Origin: Halopiger aswanensis
Lineage (GTDB): Archaea; Halobacteriota; Halobacteria; Halobacteriales; Natrialbaceae
Reading direction: 5' to 3'
DNA: 64,000 nucleotides
Assembly: GCF_003610195.1 (NCBI RefSeq)
Contig: NZ_RAPO01000002.1
Span: 744,001-808,000, forward strand
The notes under the pieces were generated by a model that saw only the letters and a program-made list of their open reading frames with translations, was not told where the DNA came from and did not search any database. Positions 52,981 through 61,612 of this stretch are shown one piece after another; position 1 is the stretch's first letter; every line of letters begins with the position of its first letter. A program made the position numbers and the translations under genes.

Positions 52981-53113
52981 CGCTACCGAAACCGTTCGTG
53001 TTTCCAACGGATATATCTAGGTGCTATTATATGGGGTGCGAGGCACGATCGACGGACTGTATTCAGCCCACTTATGAGGATGCCGCCCGGTCACTCGAGT
53101 AGGTGGCCACCAG

Positions 53114-53809
53114 ATGTCCGACTTACCGGACGATTTCGACTGTACGATCACGAACTGGGAGTACATTTACAGCCTCTGTCGCGACGTCAGCGACGACGTC
53201 CGGCGCGACGAGTTCGAACCGGACGTCATCGTCGCGCTGGCCCGGGGCGGCTGGTTCGCCGGCCGATGTCTCTGCGACTTCCTCGGACTGGACGACCTGA
53301 CGAGCCTGAAGATGGAACACTACGTCGGCACCGCCCAGAAATCTGGCGAGCCCACGGTTCGGTACCCGATGCCAGAGGGCAGCGTCGAGGACAAGGACGT
53401 CCTCATCATCGACGACATCGCCGACACCGGCGGCTCGATCAAGCGCGCCTACGAGTACGTCGACGACCGCGGCGCCGGCGAGGTCCGCACCGCGACCCTG
53501 CAGTTGCTCCAGACCAGCGAGTTCGAACCCGACTACGTCGGCGAGCAACTCGAGGACTGGACCTGGATCGTCTACCCCTGGAACTTCATCGAGGACATGA
53601 TCGACCTTATCTCGGGCGTTATGGACCAGGCCGACCAGGAGTCGTTCACGCAGGAGGACATCCGACACTACCTCGCGGAGTTCCACGGCGTCGACCGCAT
53701 CGAGATGGAAATCGCCCAGCCGAATCGGATTCCGGAGGTGCTCTCGGAGATGGAGCGCCGCGATGTCATCGAGGGGAGCGGCCCCGGCGAGTGGAAACTG
53801 GCCGAGTGA
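53114..53809 (+). CDS. phosphoribosyltransferase domain protein
   Basis: 231 residues. Type I PRT fold with the PRPP loop VLIIDDIADTGGSIKRA (about 96-112) and an upstream FEPDVIVALARGGWFAGRCL PPi loop. After the PRT domain a C-terminal part (about 150-231) has WTWIVYPWNFIEDMIDL and a helix-turn-helix-like end (QPNRIPEVLSEMERRDVIEG). Similar archaeal proteins are annotated as xanthine/guanine PRTases; the substrate is not certain. The 43-bp gap to the convergent ATPase gene contains nothing. Confidence 0.85.
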   Translation: MSDLPDDFDCTITNWEYIYSLCRDVSDDVRRDEFEPDVIVALARGGWFAGRCLCDFLGLDDLTSLKMEHYVGTAQKSGEPTVRYPMPEGSVEDKDVLIIDDIADTGGSIKRAYEYVDDRGAGEVRTATLQLLQTSEFEPDYVGEQLEDWTWIVYPWNFIEDMIDLISGVMDQADQESFTQEDIRHYLAEFHGVDRIEMEIAQPNRIPEVLSEMERRDVIEGSGPGEWKLAE

Positions 53810-53851
53810 GGGACCGAGCGGCGTCGCTCGTTCTGACGCCGATTTCGCCGG

Positions 53852-56398
53852 CTACGAATCGTTGAGCAACGGCCACGACACGTTCGCCCCGATACAGAGC
53901 GCGCCGACAGCGACGGCAGCGGTCGCGAACAGCGGATTCAGCAGGCCGGCCGCGGCGACCGGAATCGCGATCGCGTTGTAGACCAGCGCCAGCGCGAGGT
54001 TCCGCCTGACGCGCCGCCGCGCCGCCGCCGCCAGCCGGAAGGCCCGCTCGACCGCGGACAGGTCGTCCTCGACGATCGCGAGGTCCGACGCGTCCGAGGC
54101 CAGCGCGGTGCCGCTCCCGAGCGAGATGCCCAGATCGGCCTCGGCCAGCGCCGGCGCGTCGTTGGTCCCGTCGCCGACCATCGCGACGCGTCCCTCACGC
54201 TCGAGGCGCCGGACCGCTTCGGTCTTCCCTTCGGGCGGGACACCGGCGAACACGCGGTCGACGGCGTCGTGGCCGCTGAAGAACGCTGTCGCCGCCCGCT
54301 CGTCGCCGGTCAGGACGACGACCTCGATGCCGTTCTCGTGGAGGCCCGTCACGGTCTCCGCCCAGTCGCCTCTGGGTTCGTCGCCGACCACGACGTGCCC
54401 GGCAGCGCGGCCGTTCCGGCCGACGACGATCGGCAGGTGGCCCGCCTCCCGGGCGTCGGCGAGTCGAGTCTCGAGATCGTCCTCGAGTTCCCACCCGCGC
54501 TCCCGAAAGAGGTCGGGGTGGCCGACGAGGATCGAATCGGTGTCGATACGGCCGGAGACGCCGGTGGCGTGGTTCTCGAAGTCACGGACCTCGAGGCTCG
54601 ATCCGCCGTCGGGACGGACCGCCTCGTCACCGTCGGTAGCGGATTCGCCGGTGTCACCGAACGCCCCTGCGATCGCCGTCGCCGCCGGATGGGACGCGCG
54701 TCGCTCGAGCGCCGCCGCGGCCGCTAGGAGGCCGTCTGGCGCGTCGGCCTCGAGAACGGTCATCTCGCCGGTCGTGAGCGTCCCGGTTTTGTCGAAGACG
54801 ACGACGTCGACGTCGCGGAGCCGCTCGAAGACGGTCTCGTCGAAGACGACGATGCCGTGGGCCATCGCGTCTCGGATGTTGGCGGCGACGGAGGCCGGCG
54901 TAGCGAGGCCGAGGGCCCACGGACTCGCGACCATGATCGTTAGAAGGACGGCCAGCGCGGCGGTCACGGGGTCGCCGATCCGGACGTACTGCACGGCGCC
55001 GACGACGACCGCAGCGCCGAGGACCAGCGGTGCGATCCGCACTGCGAGCGCGTCCGCGCGGCGCTGCACGCCGTGGGCGGCGCTTTGGAGGTTCCAGACG
55101 ACTTCCGTCAGCTGCTCGATGCTGCTTTCCGTCGCCGGGCCGACGTCGACGACCGCGGCGCCGTCGGTGACGACCGAACCGCCGATCACCTCGTCGCCCG
55201 ACTCCTTCGCGACCGGGAGCGACTCGCCGGTGACGACCGCCTCGTCGACCGTACATGTGCCGTCGACCAGCACCCCGTCGACGGGCACGCGCTCGCCTTC
55301 CCGGACGAGCACGCGGTCGTCCGGCTCGAGGTCCTCGACCGGAACGTCGGTCGTTCCGCCGTCGGACTCGAGCACGCGAGCCGTATCGACCTGCGAGACG
55401 GTGAGGTCGGTGAGCCGCTCGGTTGCTTGGCGCTTGATCGTCGCCTCGGCGAAGATTGCGCCCATGACGAGGGCGGCGACGACGATCGTCAGGTCGTAGT
55501 AGAGGTCGGTTCGGCCGAGGAAGAAGGAGGCAGTCCCGTAGACGTACGCGCTGACGATCGTGAGCGCGGCGAGCAGTTGCGTGTTCGGCCGGCGCAGTTT
55601 CAGGCTGACGTACGCGCCGCGCAACACCGGAAGTCCGGTCAGGTAGAGGACGACGCCGGTGACGATGGAAAACAGCGGCAGGAAGAGGAGATTGTCGAAG
55701 CCCGTAAAGGCGGTATCGTAGTAGCGCAGCGGCCCCCAGTCGGAGTAGGCCGCGAGGAACATCGGGTAGAACACCGCGGCGTAGGGCACCAACAGGAACG
55801 AGCCGAAGACGATGCCGGCGATGTACTGGATCTCGAGGAAGTCGTCGCTACGGCGCTTTCGCAGGCCCGACATCTCCCGCGCGCGGCGGGTGGCGCCCGC
55901 CTCGTCGTCGGCCGTCGCCTCCTCGCGGAGGTAGGCCGTGTAGCCGACCGTACTCAGCGCGTCGCGCAGGTCGGCCTTCGAGATGCGCTCGGGATCGTAG
56001 TCGACCCTGACGGTCTCGGTAACGTAACTCGCCGCGGCGTCGGCGACCCCGTCGCGCTGCTCGGCGACCGACTCGAGGAACGACTCGCACGTCGCGGAGT
56101 GCATCCCGTCGACGCGGAAGAAGGTACGTTCGCAGTCGTCTTCGTTTTCGAGCGCCTCGCTCTCGTCGCCGCGTTGGTCGTCGCTGCGGACTGCGTCGCC
56201 GGTATCGGCCGCTGCGGGCGCCTCGAGCGCCACGTCGATCTCGCGACAGCCGCTCGAGCAGTAGGCGTCGCCGTCCGTCGCTGCGCTCGCGTCCACCTCG
56301 TCGGCGTCCGGGTCGGCAGTAACGACCGTTGCCGGAAGCGGACGCTCGCACAGTGCACACCGCGACTCGTCGGCTCGCGCGTCCGATGACGATGCCAC
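53852..56398 (-). CDS. P1B-type heavy-metal ATPase with N-terminal cysteine domain and SPW in place of CPC
   Basis: 848 residues. Order: N-terminal CxxC-type metal domain (Cys14, 17, 47, 51), acidic linker, one HMA domain (about 92-160) whose usual CxxC is reduced to GMHSATCE (one Cys, residue 104), eight membrane segments, actuator loop VVTGESLPVAKES, phosphorylation site VFDKTGTLTTGE, nucleotide-domain HP motif (RRASHPAATAIAG) and hinge GDGTNDAPALAEA. The transmembrane metal site, CPC in copper pumps, reads MVASPWALGLATP (Ser492-Pro493-Trp494). The N-terminal arrangement recalls CcoI/FixI pumps, which supply copper to oxidases. The substrate metal is therefore open. Confidence 0.9.
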   Translation of the reverse strand: MASSSDARADESRCALCERPLPATVVTADPDADEVDASAATDGDAYCSSGCREIDVALEAPAAADTGDAVRSDDQRGDESEALENEDDCERTFFRVDGMHSATCESFLESVAEQRDGVADAAASYVTETVRVDYDPERISKADLRDALSTVGYTAYLREEATADDEAGATRRAREMSGLRKRRSDDFLEIQYIAGIVFGSFLLVPYAAVFYPMFLAAYSDWGPLRYYDTAFTGFDNLLFLPLFSIVTGVVLYLTGLPVLRGAYVSLKLRRPNTQLLAALTIVSAYVYGTASFFLGRTDLYYDLTIVVAALVMGAIFAEATIKRQATERLTDLTVSQVDTARVLESDGGTTDVPVEDLEPDDRVLVREGERVPVDGVLVDGTCTVDEAVVTGESLPVAKESGDEVIGGSVVTDGAAVVDVGPATESSIEQLTEVVWNLQSAAHGVQRRADALAVRIAPLVLGAAVVVGAVQYVRIGDPVTAALAVLLTIMVASPWALGLATPASVAANIRDAMAHGIVVFDETVFERLRDVDVVVFDKTGTLTTGEMTVLEADAPDGLLAAAAALERRASHPAATAIAGAFGDTGESATDGDEAVRPDGGSSLEVRDFENHATGVSGRIDTDSILVGHPDLFRERGWELEDDLETRLADAREAGHLPIVVGRNGRAAGHVVVGDEPRGDWAETVTGLHENGIEVVVLTGDERAATAFFSGHDAVDRVFAGVPPEGKTEAVRRLEREGRVAMVGDGTNDAPALAEADLGISLGSGTALASDASDLAIVEDDLSAVERAFRLAAAARRRVRRNLALALVYNAIAIPVAAAGLLNPLFATAAVAVGALCIGANVSWPLLNDS

Positions 56399-56485
56399 AC
56401 CGGACGTGCGCGCTCGAGGACAATAACGGTGGTCGGAACCCGTTGCTTGGCGTGACGGTACAGTCCGCTGGCAGCGCGAGTGCGC

Positions 56486-57952
56486 TCACTCGGCGACGGG
56501 TTCGCCGTCAGCGTCGGTCGGCTCCGGCGCCTCGGCTTCCGAGTCGGGATCGGCCCTCCCCTCGTCGACGATCGCCTCCTTCCACGTCCCGCGGGTAAAC
56601 CACGCGACGGCTGCGGTCGCGCCCGCGACGTCGCCGAGGACGACCGCCGTCCAGATGCCGGTCGTCCCCCAGCCGGCGACGAAGATCAAGTAGTAGGCGA
56701 GCGGGATACGGACGATCCAGAGGCCGAAGACGGCGAATGCCAGCGCCGTCTTCGTGTTTCCGGCGCCGCGGAACGCCCCCTGAATGACCTGCAGAACGCC
56801 CATGAAGACGAACATGAACGCGGCGAACCGGAGGTACGTCGAACCGTACGCGATCGTCGCTGCGCGTCCTTCCTCCTCGGCCGTGACGAACACCGAGACG
56901 AACGGCTCCGGAAAGAGGAAGGCGAACAGCCCGGCGACGGCCATGATCGCCGCGACGACGCCGGCGCCGAGCCAGGTCGCCCGCTCCGCGCGGTCCGGTC
57001 GGTCAGCCCCGAGGTTCTGCCCAACGATCGAGTCTATCGCCTGTCCCATCCCCATCGCGGGGAGGAACGCCAACGAGATCAGCCGGTTGCCAAGCCCGTA
57101 GGCCGCGACGACCGGCGGCGGGAACGTGACGACCATCGCCGTCATCCCCGTCAGCGCCAGCGCCGTCATCGACTGCTCGAGCGACGTCGGCACGCCCAGT
57201 CGGATGATCTCGCGGACGTACTCCAGGCGCGGCCGGAGGTGGTCGGCTCGAATGTCCGGCCCGACGTCGGTGTAGTACAGCAGGTAGAACCCGATCGCCG
57301 TCGCGATCGCTCTCGAGAAGGCGGTCGCCAGCGCGGCGCCGGCCATCTCGAGGCGCGGCAGCGGGCCGACGCCGAAGATCAGCAGCGGGTCGATGACGAC
57401 GTTGATCAGGACGCTGACGAACATCACGCGCATCGGCGCGCGGGTGTTGCCGTAGCCCCGCATGAGCGAGACGAACACGAAGAAGCCGAAAACGAACGGC
57501 AGCCCGAGGAAGAAGATCCGCAGGTACTCCGCGGCCAGCGGGATGATCGCCGCCTGCGTGTCGGCGTCCGCGGGCAGGACCGAGAGCATCGGCTCGGTGG
57601 CGACGTAGCCTACGATACCGAGGCCGATCGCGACCAGCGAGACGAACGAGATCGTCTGTCCGGCGATCAGGCCACCCTCACCGCTCTCGGCGCCGGTGTG
57701 CTGGGCGACCAGGATCGCGCCGGCGGTCGTGAAGCCGCCGCCGACGGCGATCAGCAGGAAGAGCAGCGGAAAGGCGAGGCTGATCGCGCCGACGGCGTCG
57801 GGCGACAGCGCGCCGAGCCAGAAGGTGTCGCCGACGTTGTACGCGACCTGCAGCAACTGAATGACGACCAGCGGCCACGCCAACTCGAACATCGGTCGGA
57901 CGAGAGAGCCCTCGGTCAGCTTCCCCTCGTCCGCTACTCCACCGGACGACAT
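56486..57952 (-). CDS. MATE family efflux transporter
   Basis: 488 residues, twelve predicted membrane segments. The N-terminal half begins LVRPMFELAWPLVVIQLLQV, contains DTFWLGALSPDAVGAISLAF and ends near residue 215. The second half starts with IIRLGVPTSLEQSMTALAL and includes AYGLGNRLISLAFLPAMGMG and SIVGQNLGADRPDRAE, which mirrors the AQHTGAESGEG of the first half. The C-terminal 40 residues are an acidic cytoplasmic tail. Exports cationic compounds in exchange for Na+ or H+; the substrate is unknown. Stop lies 87 bp before the P-type ATPase start on the same strand. Confidence 0.92.
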   Translation of the reverse strand: MSSGGVADEGKLTEGSLVRPMFELAWPLVVIQLLQVAYNVGDTFWLGALSPDAVGAISLAFPLLFLLIAVGGGFTTAGAILVAQHTGAESGEGGLIAGQTISFVSLVAIGLGIVGYVATEPMLSVLPADADTQAAIIPLAAEYLRIFFLGLPFVFGFFVFVSLMRGYGNTRAPMRVMFVSVLINVVIDPLLIFGVGPLPRLEMAGAALATAFSRAIATAIGFYLLYYTDVGPDIRADHLRPRLEYVREIIRLGVPTSLEQSMTALALTGMTAMVVTFPPPVVAAYGLGNRLISLAFLPAMGMGQAIDSIVGQNLGADRPDRAERATWLGAGVVAAIMAVAGLFAFLFPEPFVSVFVTAEEEGRAATIAYGSTYLRFAAFMFVFMGVLQVIQGAFRGAGNTKTALAFAVFGLWIVRIPLAYYLIFVAGWGTTGIWTAVVLGDVAGATAAVAWFTRGTWKEAIVDEGRADPDSEAEAPEPTDADGEPVAE

Positions 57953-58096
57953 ACCCGTATCCTCTCGAGCCGGCTACTTGACGGCTCGTGAGATGTGATA
58001 TCGATACGCAATAATCAGGAAGGAAACGGTAACCGCGGCTCGAGAGCGACGATCGAATCGGCCGATATTTGAATCCCGGTCGACCCACTACCAAGC

Positions 58097-58957
58097 ATGA
58101 CGATCGGAGTCATCGGCGGCAGCGGTATCTACGAAGCACTGCCCCTCGAGAACACCCGCAAGGAGGAGGTATCGACGCCCTACGGCGAACCCAGCGACGC
58201 GGTGACGCTCGGCGAACTCGCCGGGAAAGAGGTCGCCTTCCTGCCGCGCCACGGCGAGGACCACCAGCACGCGCCGACCGACGCCTCGTACCGAGCGAAC
58301 ATCTACGCGCTCAAGTCCGTCGGCGTCGACCGCGTCATCGCGACGAACGCGGTCGGCAGTCTCCGGGAGGATCTGCCGCCGCGCACGCTGGTCGTCCCCG
58401 ACCAGATCTTCGACCGCACCAAGCACCGCTCGCCGTCGTTCTTCGGCGACGGGATGGTCGTCCACATGGGCTTCGCCGACCCCTACTGTCCCGCGATGGT
58501 CGATCACCTCTCGAGCGCCGCGGCCGAGGCGACCGACGACGACACGAAGACCGAGGAGGGCGGCACCTACGTCTGCATCGAAGGGCCCCAGTACTCCACC
58601 CGCGCGGAAAGCGAGTTCTACCGCGATCAGGGCTGGGATATCGTCGGCATGACCGCGATTCCGGAAGCGAAACTCGCGCGCGAGGCCGAACTGAGCTACG
58701 CGACCGTCGCCGGCGTCACCGACTACGACGTGTGGAAGGCAGACAACGAGGTCACGCTCGAGGAAGTCCTGGCGAACGCCGAAGCGAATCAGGACGCGAT
58801 CAACGAGGTCGTCGAGCACGCCATCCGAACGATGCCCGAGGACTTCGAGAGTTCGGCCTGGAATGCTCTCGAGGGAACGATCAACACGCCGACGGAAGCG
58901 ATCCCCGAGGAGACGCGCGAGCGCATCGACCTGCTGGCCGGCCAGTACCTCGACTGA
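58097..58957 (+). CDS. mtnP: S-methyl-5'-thioadenosine phosphorylase
   Basis: 286 residues, standard length. It cleaves methylthioadenosine with phosphate to adenine and methylthioribose-1-phosphate (methionine salvage). Motifs: IGVIGGSGIYEALPLENTRK, the phosphate-site FLPRHGEDHQHAPTDASYRA, IATNAVGSLREDLPPRTLVV, CIEGPQYSTRAESEFYRDQG and MTAIPEAKLAREAELSYATV. Archaeal members can also accept other purine nucleosides. TATA-like GATATTTGAA (58064-58073) lies about 28 nt before the ATG, so leaderless. Convergent with the chemoreceptor gene. Confidence 0.93.
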   Translation: MTIGVIGGSGIYEALPLENTRKEEVSTPYGEPSDAVTLGELAGKEVAFLPRHGEDHQHAPTDASYRANIYALKSVGVDRVIATNAVGSLREDLPPRTLVVPDQIFDRTKHRSPSFFGDGMVVHMGFADPYCPAMVDHLSSAAAEATDDDTKTEEGGTYVCIEGPQYSTRAESEFYRDQGWDIVGMTAIPEAKLAREAELSYATVAGVTDYDVWKADNEVTLEEVLANAEANQDAINEVVEHAIRTMPEDFESSAWNALEGTINTPTEAIPEETRERIDLLAGQYLD

Positions 58958-58990
58958 TCGGCCGGCCCGGATCTTCAAAAACGAGCGCGT

Positions 58991-60310
58991 TCAGTCGAGG
59001 ACATCCTCGATATCCCGCTCGAGGGCTTTGATACTCGCCTCGATGTTTTCGACCATTGCGGTCTGTTGTTCGGTCGCCGCGGCGACGTCCTGTACCGACT
59101 CCGCGACGGCGTCGCCGCGTTCGGCGACCGAATCGACCATCGTCGCGATCTCCTCCGCGCTCGCGGCCTGCTGGTCGGTCGCGGTGGCGATCTCGGCGAT
59201 CCCCTGATCGGTGTCCTCGATCGCGGAGAGGATCTCCCGCTGGTTCTCGACGACCGTCTCGATGTCGGCGACGACGCCGCCGATCTCCTCGTTCGTCGCC
59301 TCCACGCTGTCGACCGTCTCGAGCGTGGTTTCGCGAACCTCCTGCACGATTCGTTCGATCTCGTCGGCGCGCTCCTTCGACTGCTCCGCAAGGCTCTTGA
59401 TCTCGTTCGCGACGACGGCGAATCCGTCGCTCGAGGCGTCGCTGTGGGCGGCTTCGATGTTCGCGTTGAGCGCCAGGAGGTTCGTCTGATCGGCGATGTC
59501 GTTGATGACCTCGACGATCTCGTCGATCTCGTCGATCCGTTCGGCTAACTGCGTCGCGTCCGCGGCGACCTCGTCCGCCTCCGCGGCGACGTCGTCCATC
59601 GTTTCGAGCGTGTCCTGGGCCGTGTCGACCGACTCCTCGGAGAGGGTCCGCGCCTGTTCGCTCTGGCCGCTGACCTCCTCCGCGCTGGACGCGATCTCCT
59701 CGACGGTCGCGCTGAACGTCGACACTTCGTCTTGTACGTCTCCGAGGCTCTCGGACTGATCCGCTGCGAGGTCGCTGATCTCCTGGGAGTTCTCGGCGAC
59801 GTCAGACGTCGACTCGCGGAGTTCGTCGACAGCGCCTTCGACCTCGTCGCTCATTTGCTCCTGGAGGTTCTGTATCCGCTCCTGTTGTTCGATGAGAGTC
59901 GTGACCCGCATCAGAATTTCGACGGCGCCGACGACATCGCCGTCCGGTGTCGTGATCGGCACACCGAGCGCTCGAGCGTGCGCCATCTCGCCGTCGGCTG
60001 TTTCCGCGGACCGGACCTGCTCCTCGCGGATGACCCGGCCGGTGCGGAGGACCTCCTCGGCGAGCGTTTCGTCCTGCCCTTCGGTCCCGAAAACGTCGTA
60101 CGCGTGCTGGCCGACGACCTGCTCGGACGGGTAGCCCGTGAGACCCTCCGCGCCGGCGTTCCAGTCCGTGATGTATCCGCCGTCGTCGACGATGAACGCG
60201 GGTTCGGGGAACGTCTCGACGAGGGAGGTAAAGGCGTGGCGCCAGAACGAAGCGCTGTCTGCGTCCGTTTCCGGTTCGATATCGTGCACCGGGCGTGTTT
60301 CGGTCGCCAT
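58991..60310 (-). CDS. soluble methyl-accepting chemotaxis protein with PAS domain
   Basis: 439 residues, no membrane segment, so a cytoplasmic receptor. One PAS domain (about 28-145): FPEPAFIVDDGGYITDWNAG, GLTGYPSEQVVGQHAYDVFG, ITTPDGDVVGAVEILM. A coiled-coil signalling domain follows (from ~150), with the highly conserved hairpin tip ADQTNLLALNANIEAAHS (about residues 270-290), where CheA and CheW dock; Glu pairs along the helices are methylation candidates. It senses an intracellular cue, perhaps redox or a ligand bound by PAS; none can be named. No che gene is adjacent. The 207-bp gap upstream shows nothing further. Confidence 0.92.
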   Translation of the reverse strand: MATETRPVHDIEPETDADSASFWRHAFTSLVETFPEPAFIVDDGGYITDWNAGAEGLTGYPSEQVVGQHAYDVFGTEGQDETLAEEVLRTGRVIREEQVRSAETADGEMAHARALGVPITTPDGDVVGAVEILMRVTTLIEQQERIQNLQEQMSDEVEGAVDELRESTSDVAENSQEISDLAADQSESLGDVQDEVSTFSATVEEIASSAEEVSGQSEQARTLSEESVDTAQDTLETMDDVAAEADEVAADATQLAERIDEIDEIVEVINDIADQTNLLALNANIEAAHSDASSDGFAVVANEIKSLAEQSKERADEIERIVQEVRETTLETVDSVEATNEEIGGVVADIETVVENQREILSAIEDTDQGIAEIATATDQQAASAEEIATMVDSVAERGDAVAESVQDVAAATEQQTAMVENIEASIKALERDIEDVLD

Positions 60311-60517
60311 TGGTTTCTGCTGAAGACACTCCCCCCGTCCCCCTTATAGACGATGGCGGAATAGATTCGGTGATACCCAGCGGAAATCGGCTCTCGTTTC
60401 AAATCGCTGTACGGTAACCACGCACCTTGCGGGACGCCGGACGCGAGGACCCTATCCGAAACGAACGCGACACGCCACTCGGAGCGGCAGCGTCTTTGCA
60501 GCGACGAAAATCCGTCG

Positions 60518-61612
60518 TCAGTCCGCGACCGCTTCGTCCGGCTCCGCGCCGACCGTCACCCGCTGAATCCAGAGATCGCCGAACAGTTCGTCCTGCTCGA
60601 GTTCGATCCGGCCGCGGTGGGCCAGAAAGAGCAGTGCGAGGTAGGTCATCACGCGCGAGCCGCCGACCTCGTCGATTTCGGCGTACAGCACCTCGGCGCG
60701 GCCCTGCTCGTAGTGCTCCTCGAGCGCCGCGTCGACGTCGTCGATGACGGTCTCGATGTCCTCCTCGTGGGTCGTGTGGGTGACGTCGTCGCTGGTCGGT
60801 TCGTCGTCGACGCGGAACTGGTCCTCCGAATGGTAGCTCAGTTCCTGGACGCCGCGGTCGTAGCCCCGCGGCGAGTCGCTGGTATCGTAGCTTCGCGATT
60901 CCTTCCACCAGCTATCGCGCTCGGCGCTGCGCAGCTCTCGGACCAGTTCGTCCAGCGTCTCCGGCTTCCCGCGGGCGTGCTTGCGCTCGAGGCGCCGTTC
61001 CATCTCGTTCTCGAGGTTCTCGACGGGGTCGAAGCCGGGCGGGTGGCTGCCGTCGTCGTCGCCACCTTCGGCGCCGTCCATCGGCCCCTCGTCCGCGAAG
61101 GGGGCTTCCCACGGCGGGAGTTCCTCCTCCTCGGGTTCGTCGGGGGCGAACAGTTCGTCGCTTTTCATCCGCAGGAGGACGCTCGCGTAGAACAGCGCCC
61201 GTCCCGACGTCCGGAGGTCGGCGTCCTCGATCGCCTCGAGGAACTTGTCGGTGACCCGGACGACGTCGATGTCCCAGGGGTCGATCTCGCCGTTCTCGGC
61301 GAGTTGCACGAGGAGTTCGACGGGTTCGACTTCGTCCTCGTCCGTCTCGTCGTCCTCGTCGGTAGCGGGTATCGCGTCGACGTCCGGAGAGTCGTCCGAC
61401 TCCCGTTCAGCGTCCGATTCCGAGAACTCGAGGACCGTCTCGTCTGCGCCGTCGGAGCTCGAGTCGTCCGAGCCGGGTCGCTCGCGGTCTTCGTGGCCGG
61501 CGATATTCAGCGGGATGTCGTCCCCGCCGTCGGTACGAACCTCCCGGTAGAACTCGTCGTGAGCCGGAATATCGCCCTCGTCCTGCTCCCTGGGGTCGGC
61601 GTCGCTAGTCAT
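60518..61612 (-). CDS. scpA: segregation and condensation protein A
   Basis: 364 residues. Kleisin that bridges the two heads of SMC. An acidic, low-complexity N-terminus (1-~95) is followed by the N-terminal kleisin core VEPVELLVQLAENGEIDPWD, VRVTDKFLEAIEDADLRTSG and RALFYASVLLRMKSDELFAP (about 97-155). The middle ~170 residues are acidic and poorly conserved, and the C-terminal winged helix (about 295-350: VMTYLALLFLAHRGRIELEQ, QDELFGDLWIQRV) binds the other SMC head. It overlaps the smc stop by 8 bp, so they form one unit. No scpB lies adjacent in this window. Confidence 0.92.
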   Translation of the reverse strand: MTSDADPREQDEGDIPAHDEFYREVRTDGGDDIPLNIAGHEDRERPGSDDSSSDGADETVLEFSESDAERESDDSPDVDAIPATDEDDETDEDEVEPVELLVQLAENGEIDPWDIDVVRVTDKFLEAIEDADLRTSGRALFYASVLLRMKSDELFAPDEPEEEELPPWEAPFADEGPMDGAEGGDDDGSHPPGFDPVENLENEMERRLERKHARGKPETLDELVRELRSAERDSWWKESRSYDTSDSPRGYDRGVQELSYHSEDQFRVDDEPTSDDVTHTTHEEDIETVIDDVDAALEEHYEQGRAEVLYAEIDEVGGSRVMTYLALLFLAHRGRIELEQDELFGDLWIQRVTVGAEPDEAVAD

